DNA of 64,000 bases from Bubalus kerabau. Lineage: Eukaryota; Chordata; Mammalia; Artiodactyla; Bovidae. Positions 36,301-50,500 of the stretch are shown one piece after another. The stretch lies in contig NW_026577925.1 of NCBI RefSeq assembly GCF_029407905.1, positions 1,324,747-1,388,746 on the forward strand, given 5' to 3'. The notes beneath the pieces were generated by a model. That model did not search any database, was not told where the DNA came from, and worked only from the letters and a program-made list of their open reading frames with translations. Made by a program: the position numbers and the translations under genes. Every line of letters begins with the position of its first letter. Positions within the stretch are counted from its first letter, which is position 1.

Positions 36301-37446
36301 TTTCCGCATGTGGCACCACCCACGAGGCTACATCTCCAATTTCCTCGTGAGACCGGCCTCCTCCTGATGTGCGCTGGGAAGATCGGTAACCCCTTCCACA
36401 CAAAGCAGGAGAATCGACACTCCTGTTGCAATCAGGAGGGGAGAAGGGGCTCAAATGATGTGGTGCGGGGAACATGGGTGTTACCCTCGAGTGAGGCCTG
36501 TATGTTGGGGAACTTTAGGGGTGCCATCATGGGTGCCAAGTACCGTTTTGCACTTCAGTAGGAACGTGGGGCTTCTTTTGAGACGCTGTGGCGGGCAAGG
36601 GCCTCATGCTGCGAAGACCATGGAACCACGTGGTTTTTCTCGAGTTGCGGCGGGATTCTCGAGTTACGACGTGGATTTCAGGCTTGCTCTTGTGTTGGCC
36701 CTGGGAAGCCCAAACTTCCCTTCGAGTTGCGAGGGAAAGCTGGATGTTGTGCTCGAATCACTGCAAGGCCAAAGAGACCTCATCTAGGCGTGTGTCCAGG
36801 ACCTAATAGTCCTCTCAAGGGAAGACAAGGATCTCGGGATTGCACTCCAGACTCCCCCGGGGAGTCAGGCCTCGCCTCGAGGGGAAGCAAAGGACTGCGC
36901 TCTCCTCTCGAGCCCGGACGCGGATCTCTTGGAGCCCACTGAGTCGCCTCAAGGGAGTCCAGCCTACTCTTCAGTTTGGAGAGAGGACTCGGGATTGCTC
37001 TCCAGGCCAGGCAGGAAAAGAAGGCCCTCAGCTCGCGAGGACGGGGGCGTCTCAGGGGTTTCCCCGAGCTGCGGCGCCCATGGGGGTTTTTTCCCGAGGC
37101 ACGACGAGGATCTCAGGGAGCCTCTCGTGCGGCGCCAGGGAAGCCAGGTCTGAATGCGCGAGGCGAGGGGGAGCGCATCATTGCTCTCTAGTCCAGAAGG
37201 GGACAAGGGCCTCAAGACACTTGGAAGAAGGACTATAGAGGTCTTTCTCGAGTGGCGGCGGGAAACCCTCATTTCACTCGACTTCTGCCGGGGACCTGAG
37301 GGAACTTCCCAGGGTGCCTCTGAGAGGCGAGGGATCCTGTGGAGGTTGCGGGGCCCCTCGGGACTCCGCTGGGTCTGGCGCAACGGAAGAGGGCCTCACC
37401 TCGAGGGGAGGCAGGAACCTCAGGCTTCCTCTACGTTTCGGACTCC
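30325..37446. repeat. Higher-order repeat of five satellite monomers, copy 1
   Basis: Landmarks at 31074, 32595, 33999, 35404, 36795 and 38196 give monomers of 1521, 1404, 1405, 1391 and 1401 bp, total 7122 bp. Each monomer differs clearly from its neighbours but matches the one five units later at about 99%. The 1521-bp member contains a 120-bp internal duplication. The chosen start is where identity to the next copy begins. A 2-bp deletion near 35951 is private to this copy. Confidence 0.9.
32148..32387. repeat. 120-bp internal tandem duplication in higher-order repeat copy 1
   Basis: Two adjacent versions of the same 120-bp part of the monomer start at CCGGGACCCTCGG (32148) and CCGGGAACTTCGG (32268). 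The first carries the type B form CTCGAGGGAACCC and the second the type A form GGAGTGAGACCGG. The pair therefore arose by joining two different monomers, not by slippage within one. Confidence 0.85.
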
Positions 37447-40400
37447 GACCGCAGGGTCCCTGCAGAGTTGGGACAGGAGAGTCAGGCCTCGTCTTGTCTG
37501 AGGAAGGGAACCCCGCTGGCCTCTCGAGTTGCTCAGGGGGTCTCAGGCCCCTCGTCGAGCTGTGTGTGGAACCCGCGGGTCTTTGCGGACGATGCCCGGG
37601 GGTGGCAGTGCCCCTTCGTGTTGTGCCTTCACCCACAGGGTTGCCTTCGAAGAGGGGTCTGGGCATCGGGTTCATTTCGAGAGCGGACTGGGAAATCGGG
37701 GTCATTCTGCATGTGGCACCACCCACGTGGCTCATCTCGAATTTCCTCGTGAGACCAGCATCATCCTGAGGTGCGCCGGGAAGGCCGGGAACACCTTCCA
37801 CACAAAGTAGGGGAATCAATTCTCCTGTCGCGATCAGGAGGGGAGATGGGGCTCAGATGAAGTGGTGCCGGGACCCTCGGTGTTCCACTCGAGGGAATCC
37901 GGCGTTTCAGTGAACTTTAGGGGTCGCATCAAGGGAGCCAAGTACCGTTTCCCACTTCAGGACGGAACATGGGACTTCCCTGGAGACACTGTAGCGGGCA
38001 AGGGCCTCATCCTGTGAAGACGTTGGAACCACGTCGTTTTTCTTGAGTTGCATCGGGATTCTCGAAAACGACAGGAATTTCAGGTCTCTCTTGGGTTGGC
38101 CCTGGGAAGCCCAATCTTGAATTCGAGTTGCGATGGAAAGCTGGGGGTTCTGCTCGAGTCACTACAGGGCCAAAGAGACCTCTTCGAGGCGTGTGTCCAG
38201 GACCTAATATTCCTTTCAAGGGAAGACAGGGATCCCGGGTTTCCATTCCAGACTCCCCCGGGGAGTCAGGACTGGCCTGGAGGGGAAGCAAAGGACTCCG
38301 CTTTCCTCTCAAGTCGCGACACGGATCTCTTGGAGCCCACTGAGTGGACTCAAGGGTGTCGAGCCTCCTCTTCAGTTTGGAGAGAGGACTCGGGATTGCT
38401 CTCCAGGCCAGGCAGGAAAAGAAGGCCCTCATCTCGCGATGACGGGGGCGTCTCATGGGTTTCCTCAGGCTGCTGCGCCCATGGGGGTTTTCTCACGAGG
38501 CACGACGAGGACCTCAGGGAGCCTCTCGTGCGGCGCCAGGGAAGTCAGGTCTCCATGCGCATGGCGAGGGGGAGCTGGTCATCACTCTCGAGTCATGGGA
38601 AACGGCTAGGTCCTCAAGAGGCGTTGAAGAAGGACTCTCGAGGTCTTTCTCGGGTTGCGGCGGGAAACCCTCGTTTCCCTCGACTTCTGCAGGGGACCTT
38701 AGGGAACTTCCCAGGGTGCCTCTGAGAGGTGAGGGATGCTGTGTAGTTGGCAGGGCCTCTCGGGACTCTGCTGGGTTCGGCGCAAAGGAAGAGGGCCTCA
38801 TCTAGAGGGGAGGCAGGAACCTCAGGCTTCCTCTCGGTTTCGGACTCCGACTGCACGGTCCCTGCAGTGTTGGGACAGGAGAGTCATGCCTCGTCTTGTC
38901 TGAAGAATGGAATTCTGGTTGCCTCTCGAGTTGTTCCGGGAGTCTCAGGCCCCTTGTCGAGCTGTGTGTAGACCCTGCGGGTTTTTCCGGATGATGCACG
39001 GGGGTGTCAGTGCCCCTTCGTGTTGTGCCTTCACCCACAGGGTTGCCTTCGAAGAGGTGTCCGGGCATCGGGTTCTTATCAAGAGCGGACCGGAAAATCG
39101 GGGTCGTTCGGCACGTGGCACCTCACACGTGTCTAGTCTCGAATTTCCTCCTGAGACCGGCCTCATCCTGAGGTGCGCCAGGAAGGCCGGGAACCCCTTC
39201 CAGACCACGCAGGGGAATCGACTCTCCTGTCGCGATCAGGAAGGGAGAAGGGGCTCAGATGAAGTGGTGCCGGGACCCTCGGTGTTCCCCTCGAGGGAAC
39301 CCAGCGTGTCGGGGAACTTTTGCGGTCGCATCAAGGGTGTCAAGTACCGTTTCGCACTTAAGGACGGAACATGGGACTTCCCTGGAGACACCGGGAACTT
39401 CGGTGTTCCCCTGGAGTGGGACCGGTATGTTGGGGAACTTTGGGGTCGCATCAAGGGTGCCAAGTAGCATTTCGAACTTTAAGATGGAACGTGGGACTTC
39501 TCTTGAGACTCTAGCTGGCAAGGGCCTCATATTGCGATGAAGGGGGAACCACATGGTTTTTAAGACTTGAGGCTGAATTCTCGAATTACGATGGGAAATT
39601 TAGACTTCCTCTTGTGTTGACCGTGGGAAGACCAATCTTCCATTCAAATTGTGAGGGAGAGATGGAGGTTGCTCTCGAGTCACTGTAGGGCAAAATAGAC
39701 CTCATCTAGGCTTGTGTCTAGGACAAAATGTTCCACTCCAGGGGCGACAGGGATCTCGGGATTGCATTCCAAACTCACCCGGGGAGTCAGGCCTCGTCTC
39801 CAGGGAAGCAAAGGACTCCGCTCTCCTCTCGAGTCGCACCGGGTATTTCTTGGACCCAACTGAGTGGCCTAAAGGGAGTCAATACTCCTGTGAAGTTTGG
39901 AGAGAGGACCAGGAATTGCTCTCCAGGTCAGGCAGGAAAAGAAGGCCCCCATCTCTCCTTGAAGGGGGCATCTTGTGGTTTTTCTCGAACTGCGGCGCCA
40001 GTGTGGGTTTTCTCACGAGGTACGATGGGGTACTCAGGGAGCCTCTTGTGTGGTACTAGGAAAGTCAGTTTTCCTGCTTGTGGCGAGGGGAGCGCGTCCT
40101 TGCTCTGGAGTCATGGTAGGGGAATCGGGCATCAAGAGACGTTGAAAAAGGACTCTCCAAGTCTTTCTCGGGTTACTTCAGGAAACTCTGGGTTCCCTCG
40201 ACTTGTGCCAGTGACCTCAGGTAGCTTCTCAGGGAGCCTCTGAGAATTCAGGGATACTGTGGTGTTGGGAGGGGCCTCTCGGGACACCACTGAGTTTGGT
40301 TCAATGGAAGAGGGCCTCTTCTCTAGTTGAGGCAGGAACCTCAGGGTTTCTCTCCATTTCTGACTCCAATTGCAGGGTCCCTGAAGAGTTGGGACAGGAG

Positions 40401-43400
40401 AGTAAGGCCTCGTCTTGTGTGAAGGAATGCAACTTCACTTGCCTCTCGAGTTGTTCACGGGGTGACAGTCCACATTTGGAGCTGTGAGTGGAATCTGTGG
40501 GTTTTTCCAGACGATGCATGGGGATGTCAGTGTCCCTTCGTGTTGTGCCTTCATCCACAGGTTTGCCTTCGAAGAGATGTCCGGGCGTCAGGTTCTTATC
40601 TAGAGTGGACCGGGAATTCGGGATCTTTCAGCATATGGCACCAACCATGAGGCTACTTTTCGAATTTCCTCATGAGACCGGCCTCATCCGGAGGCTCGCG
40701 GGGAACGTCGGGAACCCCTTGCAGACAAAACATGGGAATCGACCCTTCTGTCGCGATCAGGAGGGGTGAAGGGGCTCACAGGAAGTGGTGCCGTGAACTT
40801 TGGTGTTTCCCTCGAGTGAGACCGGTATGTCAGGGAACTTTGGGGGTAGCATCAAGGGTGCCAAGTACCGTTTTGTACTTCAGGATGGAACGTGGGACTT
40901 CCCTTGATACGCTGTAGCGGCCAAGGGCCTCATCTTGCGATGACGGGGGAGCCACGTGGTTTTTCTCGAGTTGCGGCGGGATTCTCGAGTTACGACGGGG
41001 ATTTCAGGCTTCCTCTTGTGTTGGGCCAGGGAAGTCCAATCATCCATTTGAGTTGCGAGGGAGAGCTGGGGGTTGCGCTCGAGTCACTGCAGGGCAAAGG
41101 AGACCTCATCTAGGCTTGTGTCCAGGACCTAATGTTCCTCTCCAAGGGCCACAGGGATCTCAGGTTTGCATTCCAGACTCACCCAGGGAGTCAGGCCTCA
41201 TGTCGAAGGGAAGCAAAGGACTCCGCTCTCCTTTCGAGTCGCGACGGGCACCTCTTGGAGCCCACTTTGTGGCCTAAAGGGAGTCAAGCCTCCTGTGAAG
41301 TTTGGAGAGAGGACTTGGGACTGCTCTCCAGGCCATGCAGGAAAAGATGGCCCTCATCTCGCGATGACGGAGGGATCTTGTGGGTTTTCTCGAGCTGCGG
41401 CGCCAGTGTGGGTTTTCACACGAGGTACGACGGGGAGCTCAGGGAGCCTCTTGTGTGGCGCCAGGGAAGTTAGGTCTCCATGTGCGTGGCGAGGGGGAGC
41501 GCATTATTGCTCTCGAGCTATGGTAGGGGAATCTGACCTCAAGACACATTGAAGAAGGACTCTCGAGGTCTTTCTTCGGTTGTGGCAGGAAACCCTTATT
41601 TCCCTCAACTTTTGCCGGTGGCCTCAAGGAGCTTCTCAGAATGCCTATGAGAAGTTAGGGATACTGTGGAGATGGGAGGGGCCTCTCGGGACTCCACTGG
41701 GTTTGTTTTAATGGAAGAGGGCCTCATCTCGGGTTGAGGCAGGAACCTCAGGTTTCCTCTCCATTTCTGACTCAGATCGAAGCGTGCCTGCAGAGTTGGG
41801 ATTGGATACTCAGGCCTCGTCTTGTCTGAGGAAGGGAACTCCGCTTGCCTCTCTCATTATTTAAGGGGTGACAGGCCAGTTGTGGAGCTGTATGTGGATC
41901 CTGCGGGGTTTTCCGGACGATGAACAGGGTTGCCAGTGCCCCCTCGTGTAGTGCCTTCATCCACAGGGTTGCCTTAGAAGAGGTGTCCGGGCATCGGGTT
42001 CTTATCAAGAGCAAGACCGAGAAATCGGGGTCTTTTGGCATGTGGCACCAACACGAGGCTACGTCTCGAATTTCTTCGTGAGACTGGCCTCATCCTGAGG
42101 TGCGCCATGAAGGTTGGGAACGCCTTCTAGACAAAGCAGGGGGACCGACCTTCCTGCCGTGATCAGGAGCGGAGAAGGGGCTCAAATGAAGTGGTGCCAG
42201 GAACTTCGGTGTTCCCTTGGAGTGAGACCGGTATATTGGGGAACTTTTGGGGTCGCATCAAGGGTGCCAAGCAGCATTTCGAACTTTATGACGAAACATG
42301 GGACTTCTCTTGAGACTCTGTAGCGGGCAAAGGCCTCATATTGCGATGAATGTGGAACCACGTGGTTTTTAAGAGTTGCGGTGGGATTCTCGAGTTACAA
42401 CGGGAAATTCAGACTTCCTCTTGTGTTGGCCCAATGAAGACCAATCTTCCGTTCGAATTGCGAGGGAGAGATGGGTGTTGCTCTCGAGTCACTGTAGGGC
42501 AAAATAGACCTCATCTAGGCTTTTGTCCAGGACATAATGTTCCTCTCCAGGGGCAACAGGGATCTCGGGGTTGCATTCCAGACTCACCCGAGGTAAGGCC
42601 TCGTCTCGAGGGGAAACAAAGTACTCTGCTCTCCTCTCAAGTCACGACAGGTATCTCTTAGAGCCCATTGAGTGGCCTAAAGGGAGTAAAGCCTCCTGTG
42701 AAGTTTGGAGAAAAGACCAGGGATTGCTCTCCAGTTCAGGCAGGAAAAGAAGTCCCCAATCTCGCGATGACGGTGGGTTTTCCCGAGCTGCGGCGCCAGT
42801 GTGGGGTTTCTCACGAGGTATGACGGAGAGCTCAGGGAGCCTCTCATGTGGCGCCAGGGAAGTCAGGTGTCCATGCGCATGGCGAGGGGGAGCGTGTCAT
42901 TGCTCTCGAGTCATGGTAGGGGAATCCGTCCTCAAGACGCGTTGAAGACGGACTCTTGAGGTCTTTCTCGGGTTGCGGCAGGATACCCTGTGTTCCCTCG
43001 ACTTGTGCCGGTGACCTCAGGGAGTTGCTCAGGGTGCCTCTGAGAAGACACTGATACTGTGGAGTTGGGAGGGGCCTCTCGGGACTCCACTGGGTGTGGT
43101 ATAATACAAGAGGGCCTCATCTCGTGTTGAGGAAGGAACCTCAGGGTTCCTCTCCATTTCAGACTCCGATCTCAGGATTCCTGCAGAGTTGGGACAGGAG
43201 AGTCAGGCCTCGTATTCTGTGGAGAAATGAAACTTAGCTTGCCTCTCGAGTTGTTCACGAGGTAACAGGTCACTTGTCGAGCTGTATGTGGAACCTGCAG
43301 AATTTTCCAAAAGATGCACGGGTGTTCAGGGTCCCTCCTTGTTGTGCCTTCATCCTATGGGATGCATTCCAAGAAGTGTACGGGCATCGGGTTCTTATTA

Positions 43401-44569
43401 ATAGCTGACCGGGAAATGGGGTCTTTCCGCATGTGGCACCACCCACGAGGCTACATCTCCAATTTCCTCATGAGACCGGCCTCCTCCTGATGTGCGCTGG
43501 GAAGATCGGTAACCCCTTCCACACAAAGCAGGAGAATCGACACTCCTGTTGCAATCAGGAGGGGAGAAGGGGCTCAAATGATGTGGTGTGGGGAACATGG
43601 GTGTTACCCTCGAGTGAGGCCTGTATATTGGGGAACTTTAGGGGTGCCATCATGGGTGCCAAGTACCGTTTTGCACTTCAGTAGGAACGTGGGACTTCTT
43701 TTGAGATGCTGTGGCGGGCAAGGGCCTCATGCTGCGAAGACGATGGAACCACGTGGTTTTTCTCGAGTTGCGGCGGGATTCTCGAGTTACGACGTGGATT
43801 TCAGGCTTGCTCTTGTGTTGGCCCTGGGAAGCCCAAACTTCCCTTCGAGTTGCGAGGGAAAGCTGGATGTTGTGCTCGAATCACTGCAAGGCCAAAGAGA
43901 CCTCATCTAGGCGTGTGTCCAGGACCTAATAGTCCTCTCAAGGGAAGACAAGGATCTCGGGATTGCACTCCAGACTCCCCCGGGGAGTCAGGCCTCGCCT
44001 CGAGGGGAAGCAAAGGACTGCGCTCTCCTCTCGAGCCCGGACGCGGATCTCTTGGAGCCCACTGAGTCACCTCAAGGGAGTCCAGCCTACTCTTCAGTTT
44101 GGAGAGAGGACTCGGGATTGCTCTCCAGGCCAGGCAGGAAAAGAAGGCCCTCAGCTCGCGAGGACGGGGGCGTCTCAGGGGTTTCCCCGAGCTGCGGCGC
44201 CCATGGGGGTTTTTTCCCGAGGCACGACGAGGATCTCAGGGAGCCTCTCGTGCGGCGCCAGGGAAGCCAGGTCTGAATGCGCGAGGCGAGGGGGAGCGCA
44301 TCATTGCTCTCTAGTCCAGAAGGGGACAAGGGCCTCAAGACACTTGGAAGAAGGACTATAGAGGTCTTTCTCGAGTGGCGGCGGGAAACCCTCATTTCAC
44401 TCGACTTCTGCCGGGGACCTGAGGGAACTTCCCAGGGTGCCTCTGAGAGGCGAGGGATCCTGTGGAGGTTGCGGGGCCCCTCGGGACTCCGCTGGGTCTG
44501 GCGCAACGGAAGAGGGCCTCACCTCGAGGGGAGGCAGGAACCTCAGGCTTCCTCTCCGTTTCGGACTCC
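37447..44569. repeat. Higher-order repeat of five satellite monomers, copy 2
   Basis: Landmarks at 38196, 39717, 41121, 42526, 43918 and 45319 give 1521, 1404, 1405, 1392 and 1401 bp, total 7123 bp. The internal marks of copy 1 are repeated in order, including the 120-bp duplication (39270-39509) and the TATAATA variant at 43100. Confidence 0.92.
39270..39509. repeat. 120-bp internal tandem duplication in higher-order repeat copy 2
   Basis: Same structure as at 32148-32387, with CCGGGA starts at 39270 and about 39390. The second half has GGAGTGGGACCGG here, a one-base difference from copy 1 that copy 3 shares. Confidence 0.85.
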
Positions 44570-47500
44570 GACCGCAGGGTCCCTGCAGAGTTGGGACAGG
44601 AGAGTCAGGCCTCGTCTTGTCTGAGGAAGGGAACCCCGCTGGCCTCTCGAGTTGCTCAGGGGGTCTCAGGCCCCTCGTCGAGCTGTGTGTGGAACCCGCG
44701 GGTCTTTGCGGACGATGCCCGGGGGTGGCAGTGCCCCTTCGTGTTGTGCCTTCACCCACAGGGTTGCCTTCGAAGAGGGGTCTGGGCATCGGGTTCATTT
44801 CGAGAGCGGACTGGGAAATCGGGGTCATTCTGCATGTGGCACCACCCACGTGGCTCATCTCGAATTTCCTCGTGAGACCAGCATCATCCTGAGGTGCGCC
44901 GGGAAGGCCGGGAACACCTTCCACACAAAGTAGGGGAATCAATTCTCCTGTCGCGATCAGGAGGGGAGATGGGGCTCAGATGAAGTGGTGCCGGGACCCT
45001 CGGTGTTCCACTCGAGGGAATCCGGCGTTTCAGTGAACTTTAGGGGTCGCATCAAGGGAGCCAAGTACCGTTTCCCACTTCAGGACGGAACATGGGACTT
45101 CCCTGGAGACACTGTAGCGGGCAAGGGCCTCATCCTGTGAAGACGTTGGAACCACGTCGTTTTTCTTGAGTTGCATCGGGATTCTCGAAAACGACAGGAA
45201 TTTCAGGTCTCTCTTGGGTTGGCCCTGGGAAGCCCAATCTTGAATTCGAGTTGCGATGGAAAGCTGGGGGTTCTGCTCGAGTCACTACAGGGCCAAAGAG
45301 ACCTCTTCGAGGCGTGTGTCCAGGACCTAATATTCCTTTCAAGGGAAGACAGGGATCCCGGGTTTCCATTCCAGACTCCCCCGGGGAGTCAGGACTGGCC
45401 TGGAGGGGAAGCAAAGGACTCCGCTTTCCTCTCAAGTCGCGACACGGATCTCTTGGAGCCCACTGAGTGGACTCAAGGGTGTCGAGCCTCCTCTTCAGTT
45501 TGGAGAGAGGACTCGGGATTGCTCTCCAGGCCAGGCAGGAAAAGAAGGCCCTCATCTCGCGATGACGGGGGCGTCTCATGGGTTTCCTCAGGCTGCTGCG
45601 CCCATGGGGGTTTTCTCACGAGGCACGACGAGGACCTCAGGGAGCCTCTCGTGCGGCGCCAGGGAAGTCAGGTCTCCATGCGCATGGCGAGGGGGAGCTG
45701 GTCATCACTCTCGAGTCATGGGAAACGGCTAGGTCCTCAAGAGGCGTTGAAGAAGGACTCTCGAGGTCTTTCTCGGGTTGCGGCGGGAAACCCTCGTTTC
45801 CCTCGACTTCTGCAGGGGACCTTAGGGAACTTCCCAGGGTGCCTCTGAGAGGTGAGGGATGCTGTGTAGTTGGCAGGGCCTCTCGGGACTCTGCTGGGTT
45901 CGGCGCAAAGGAAGAGGGCCTCATCTAGAGGGGAGGCAGGAACCTCAGGCTTCCTCTCGGTTTCGGACTCCGACTGCACGGTCCCTGCAGTGTTGGGACA
46001 GGAGAGTCATGCCTCGTCTTGTCTGAAGAATGGAATTCTGGTTGCCTCTCGAGTTGTTCCGGGAGTCTCAGGCCCCTTGTCGAGCTGTGTGTAGACCCTG
46101 CGGGTTTTTCCGGATGATGCACGGGGGTGTCAGTGCCCCTTCGTGTTGTGCCTTCACCCACAGGGTTGCCTTCGAAGAGGTGTCCGGGCATCGGGTTCTT
46201 ATCAAGAGCGGACCGGAAAATCGGGGTCGTTCGGCACGTGGCACCTCACACGTGTCTAGTCTCGAATTTCCTCCTGAGACCGGCCTCATCCTGAGGTGCG
46301 CCAGGAAGGCCGGGAACCCCTTCCAGACCACGCAGGGGAATCGACTCTCCTGTCGCGATCAGGAAGGGAGAAGGGGCTCAGATGAAGTGGTGCCGGGACC
46401 CTCGGTGTTCCCCTCGAGGGAACCCAGCGTGTCGGGGAACTTTTGCGGTCGCATCAAGGGTGTCAAGTACCGTTTCGCACTTAAGGACAGAACATGGGAC
46501 TTCCCTGGAGACACCGGGAACTTCGGTGTTCCCCTGGAGTGGGACCGGTATGTTGGGGAACTTTGGGGTCGCATCAAGGGTGCCAAGTAGCATTTCGAAC
46601 TTTAAGATGGAACGTGGGACTTCTCTTGAGACTCTAGCTGGCAAGGGCCTCATATTGCGATGAAGGGGGAACCACATGGTTTTTAAGACTTGAGGCTGAA
46701 TTCTCGAATTACGATGGGAAATTTAGACTTCCTCTTGTGTTGACCGTGGGAAGACCAATCTTCCATTCAAATTGTGAGGGAGAGATGGAGGTTGCTCTCG
46801 AGTCACTGTAGGGCAAAATAGACCTCATCTAGGCTTGTGTCTAGGACAAAATGTTCCACTCCAGGGGCGACAGGGATCTCGGGGTTGCATTCCAAACTCA
46901 CCCGGGGAGTCAGGCCTCGTCTCCAGGGAAGCAAAGGACTCCGCTCTCCTCTCGAGTCGCACCGGGTATTTCTTGGACCCAACTGAGTGGCCTAAAGGGA
47001 GTCAATACTCCTGTGAAGTTTGGAGAGAGGACCAGGAATTGCTCTCCAGGTCAGGCAGGAAAAGAAGGCCCCCATCTCTCCTTGACGGGGGCATCTTGTG
47101 GTTTTTCTCGAACTGCGGCGCCAGTGTGGGTTTTCTCACGAGGTATGATGGGGTACTCAGGGAGCCTCTTGTGTGGTACTAGGAAAGTCAGTTTTCCTGC
47201 TTGTGGCGAGGGGAGCGCGTCCTTGCTCTGGAGTCATGGTAGGGGAATCGGGCATCAAGAGACGTTGAAAAAGGACTCTCCAAGTCTTTCTCGGGTTACT
47301 TCAGGAAACTCTGGGTTCCCTCGACTTGTGCCAGTGACCTCAGGTAGCTTCTCAGGGAGCCTCTGAGAATTCAGGGATACTGTGGTGTTGGGAGGGGCCT
47401 CTCGGGACACCACTGAGTTTGGTTCAATGGAAGAGGGCCTCTTCTCTAGTTGAGGCAGGAACCTCAGGGTTCCTCTCCATTTCTGACTCCAATTGCAGGG

Positions 47501-50500
47501 TCCCTGAAGAGTTGGGACAGGAGAGTAAGGCCTCGTCTTGTGTGAAGGAATGCAACTTCACTTGCCTCTCGAGTTGTTCACGGGGTGACAGTCCACATTT
47601 GGAGCTGTGAGTGGAATCTGTGGGTTTTTCCAGACGATGCATGGGGATGTCAGTGTCCCTTCGTGTTGTGCCTTCATCCACAGGTTTGCCTTCGAAGAGA
47701 TGTCCGGGCGTCAGGTTCTTATCTAGAGTGGACCGGGAATTCGGGATCTTTCAGCATATGGCACCAACCATGAGGCTACTTTTCGAGTTTCCTCATGAGA
47801 CCGGCCTCATCCGGAGGCTCGCGGGGAACGTCGGGAACCCCTTGCAGACAAAACATGGGAATCGACCCTTCTGTCGCGATCAGGAGGGGTGAAGGGGCTC
47901 ACAGGAAGTGGTGCCGTGAACTTTGGTGTTTCCCTCGAGTGAGACCGGTATGTCAGGGAACTTTGGGGGTAGCATCAAGGGTGCCAAGTACCGTTTTGTA
48001 CTTCAGGATGGAACGTGGGACTTCCCTTGATACGCTGTAGCGGCCAAGGGCCTCATCTTGCGATGACGGGGGAGCCACGTGGTTTTTCTCGAGTTGCGGC
48101 GGGATTCTCGAGTTACGACGGGGATTTCAGGCTTCCTCTTGTGTTGGGCCAGGGAAGTCCAATCATCCATTTGAGTTGCCAGGGAGAGCTGGGGGTTGCG
48201 CTCGAGTCACTGCAGGGCAAAGGAGACCTCATCTAGGCTTGTGTCCAGGACCTAATGTTCCTCTCCAAGGGCCACAGGGATCTCAGGTTTGCATTCCAGA
48301 CTCACCCAGGGAGTCAGGCCTCATGTCGAAGGGAAGCAAAGGACTCCGCTCTCCTTTCGAGTCGCGACGGGCACCTCTTGGAGCCCACTTTGTGGCCTAA
48401 AGGGAGTCAAGCCTCCTGTGAAGTTTGGAGAGAGGACTTGGGACTGCTCTCCAGGCCATGCAGGAAAAGATGGCCCTCATCTCGCGATGACGGAGGGATC
48501 TTGTGGGTTTTCTCGAGCTGCGGCGCCAGTGTGGGTTTTCACACGAGGTACGACGGGGAGCTCAGGGAGCCTCTCGTGTGGCGCCAGGGAAGTCAGGTCT
48601 CCATGTGCGTGGCGAGGGGGAGCGCATTATTGCTCTCGAGCTATGGTAGGGGAATCTGACCTCAAGACACATTGAAGAAGGACTCTCGAGGTCTTTCTTC
48701 GGTTGTGGCAGGAAACCCTTATTTCCCTCGACTTTTGCCGGTGGCCTCAAGGAGCTTCTCAGAATGCCTATGAGAAGTTAGGGATACTGTGGAGATGGGA
48801 GGGGCCTCTCAGGACTCCACTGGGTTTGTTTTAATGGAAGAGGGCCTCATCTCTGGTTGAGGCAGGAACCTCAGGTTTCCTCTCCATTTCTGACTCAGAT
48901 CGAAGCGTGCCTGCAGAGTTGGGATTGGATACTCAGGCCTCGTCTTGTCTGAGGAAGGGAACTCCGCTTGCCTCTCTCATTGTTTAAGGGGTGACAGGCC
49001 AGTTGTGGAGCTGTATGTGGATCCTGCGGGGTTTTCCGGACGATGAACAGGGTTGCCAGTGCCCCCTCGTGTAGTGCCTTCATCCACAGGGTTGCCTTAG
49101 AAGAGGTGTCCGGGCATCGGGTTCTTATCAAGAGCAAGACCGAGAAATCGGGGTCTTTTGGCATGTGGCACCAACACGAGGCTACGTCTCGAATTTCTTC
49201 GTGAGACTGGCCTCATCCTGAGGTGCGCCATGAAGGTTGGGAACGCCTTCTAGACAAAGCAGGGGGACCGACCTTCCTGCCGTGATCAGGAGCGGAGAAG
49301 GGGCTCAAATGAAGTGGTGCCAGGAACTTCGGTGTTCCCTTGGAGTGAGACCGGTATATTGGGGAACTTTTGGGGTCGCATCAAGGGTGCCAAGCAGCAT
49401 TTCGAACTTTATGACGAAACATGGGACTTCTCTTGAGACTCTGTAGCGGGCAAAGGCCTCATATTGCGATGAATGTGGAACCACGTGGTTTTTAAGAGTT
49501 GCGGTGGGATTCTCGAGTTACAACGGGAAATTCAGACTTCCTCTTGTGTTGGCCCAATGAAGACCAATCTTCCATTCGAATTGCGAGGGAGAGATGGGTG
49601 TTGCTCTCGAGTCACTGTAGGGCAAAATAGACCTCATCTAGGCTTTTGTCCAGGACATAATGTTCCTCTCCAGGGGCAACAGGGATCTCGGGGTTGCATT
49701 CCAGACTCACCCGAGGTAAGGCCTCGTCTCCAGGGGAAACAAAGTACTCTGCTCTCCTCTCAAGTCGCGACAGGTATCTCTTGGAGCCCATTGAGTGGCC
49801 TAAAGGGAGTAAAGCCTCCTGTGAAGTTTGGAGAAAAGACCAGGGATTGCTCTCCAGTTCAGGCAGGAAAAGAAGTCCCCAATCTCGCGATGACGGTGGG
49901 TTTTCCCGAGCTGCGGCGCAGTGTGGGGTTTCTCACGAGGTATGACGGAGAGCTCAGGGAGCCTCTCATGTGGCGCCAGGGAAGTCAGGTGTCCATGCGC
50001 ATGGCGAGGGGGAGCGTGTCATTGCTCTCGAGTCATGGTAGGGGAATCCGTCCTCAAGACGCGTTGAAGACGGACTCTTGAGGTCTTTCTCGGGTTGCGG
50101 CAGGATACCCTGTGTTCCCTCGACTTGTGCCGGTGACCTCAGGGAGTTGCTCAGGGTGCCTCTGAGAAGACACTGATACTGTGGAGTTGGGAGGGGCCTC
50201 TCGGGACTCCACTGGGTGTGGTATAATACAAGAGGGCCTCATCTCGTGTTGAGGAAGGAACCTCAGGGTTCCTCTCCATTTCAGACTCCGATCTCAGGAT
50301 TCCTGCAGAGTTGGGACAGGAGAGTCAGGCCTCGTATTCTGTGGAGAAATGAAACTTAGCTTGCCTCTCGAGTTGTTCACGAGGTAACAGGTCACTTGTC
50401 GAGCTGTATGTGGAACCTGCAGAATTTTCCAAAAGATGCACGGGTGTTCAGGGTCCCTCCTTGTTGTGCCTTCATCCTACGGGATGCATTCCAAGAAGTG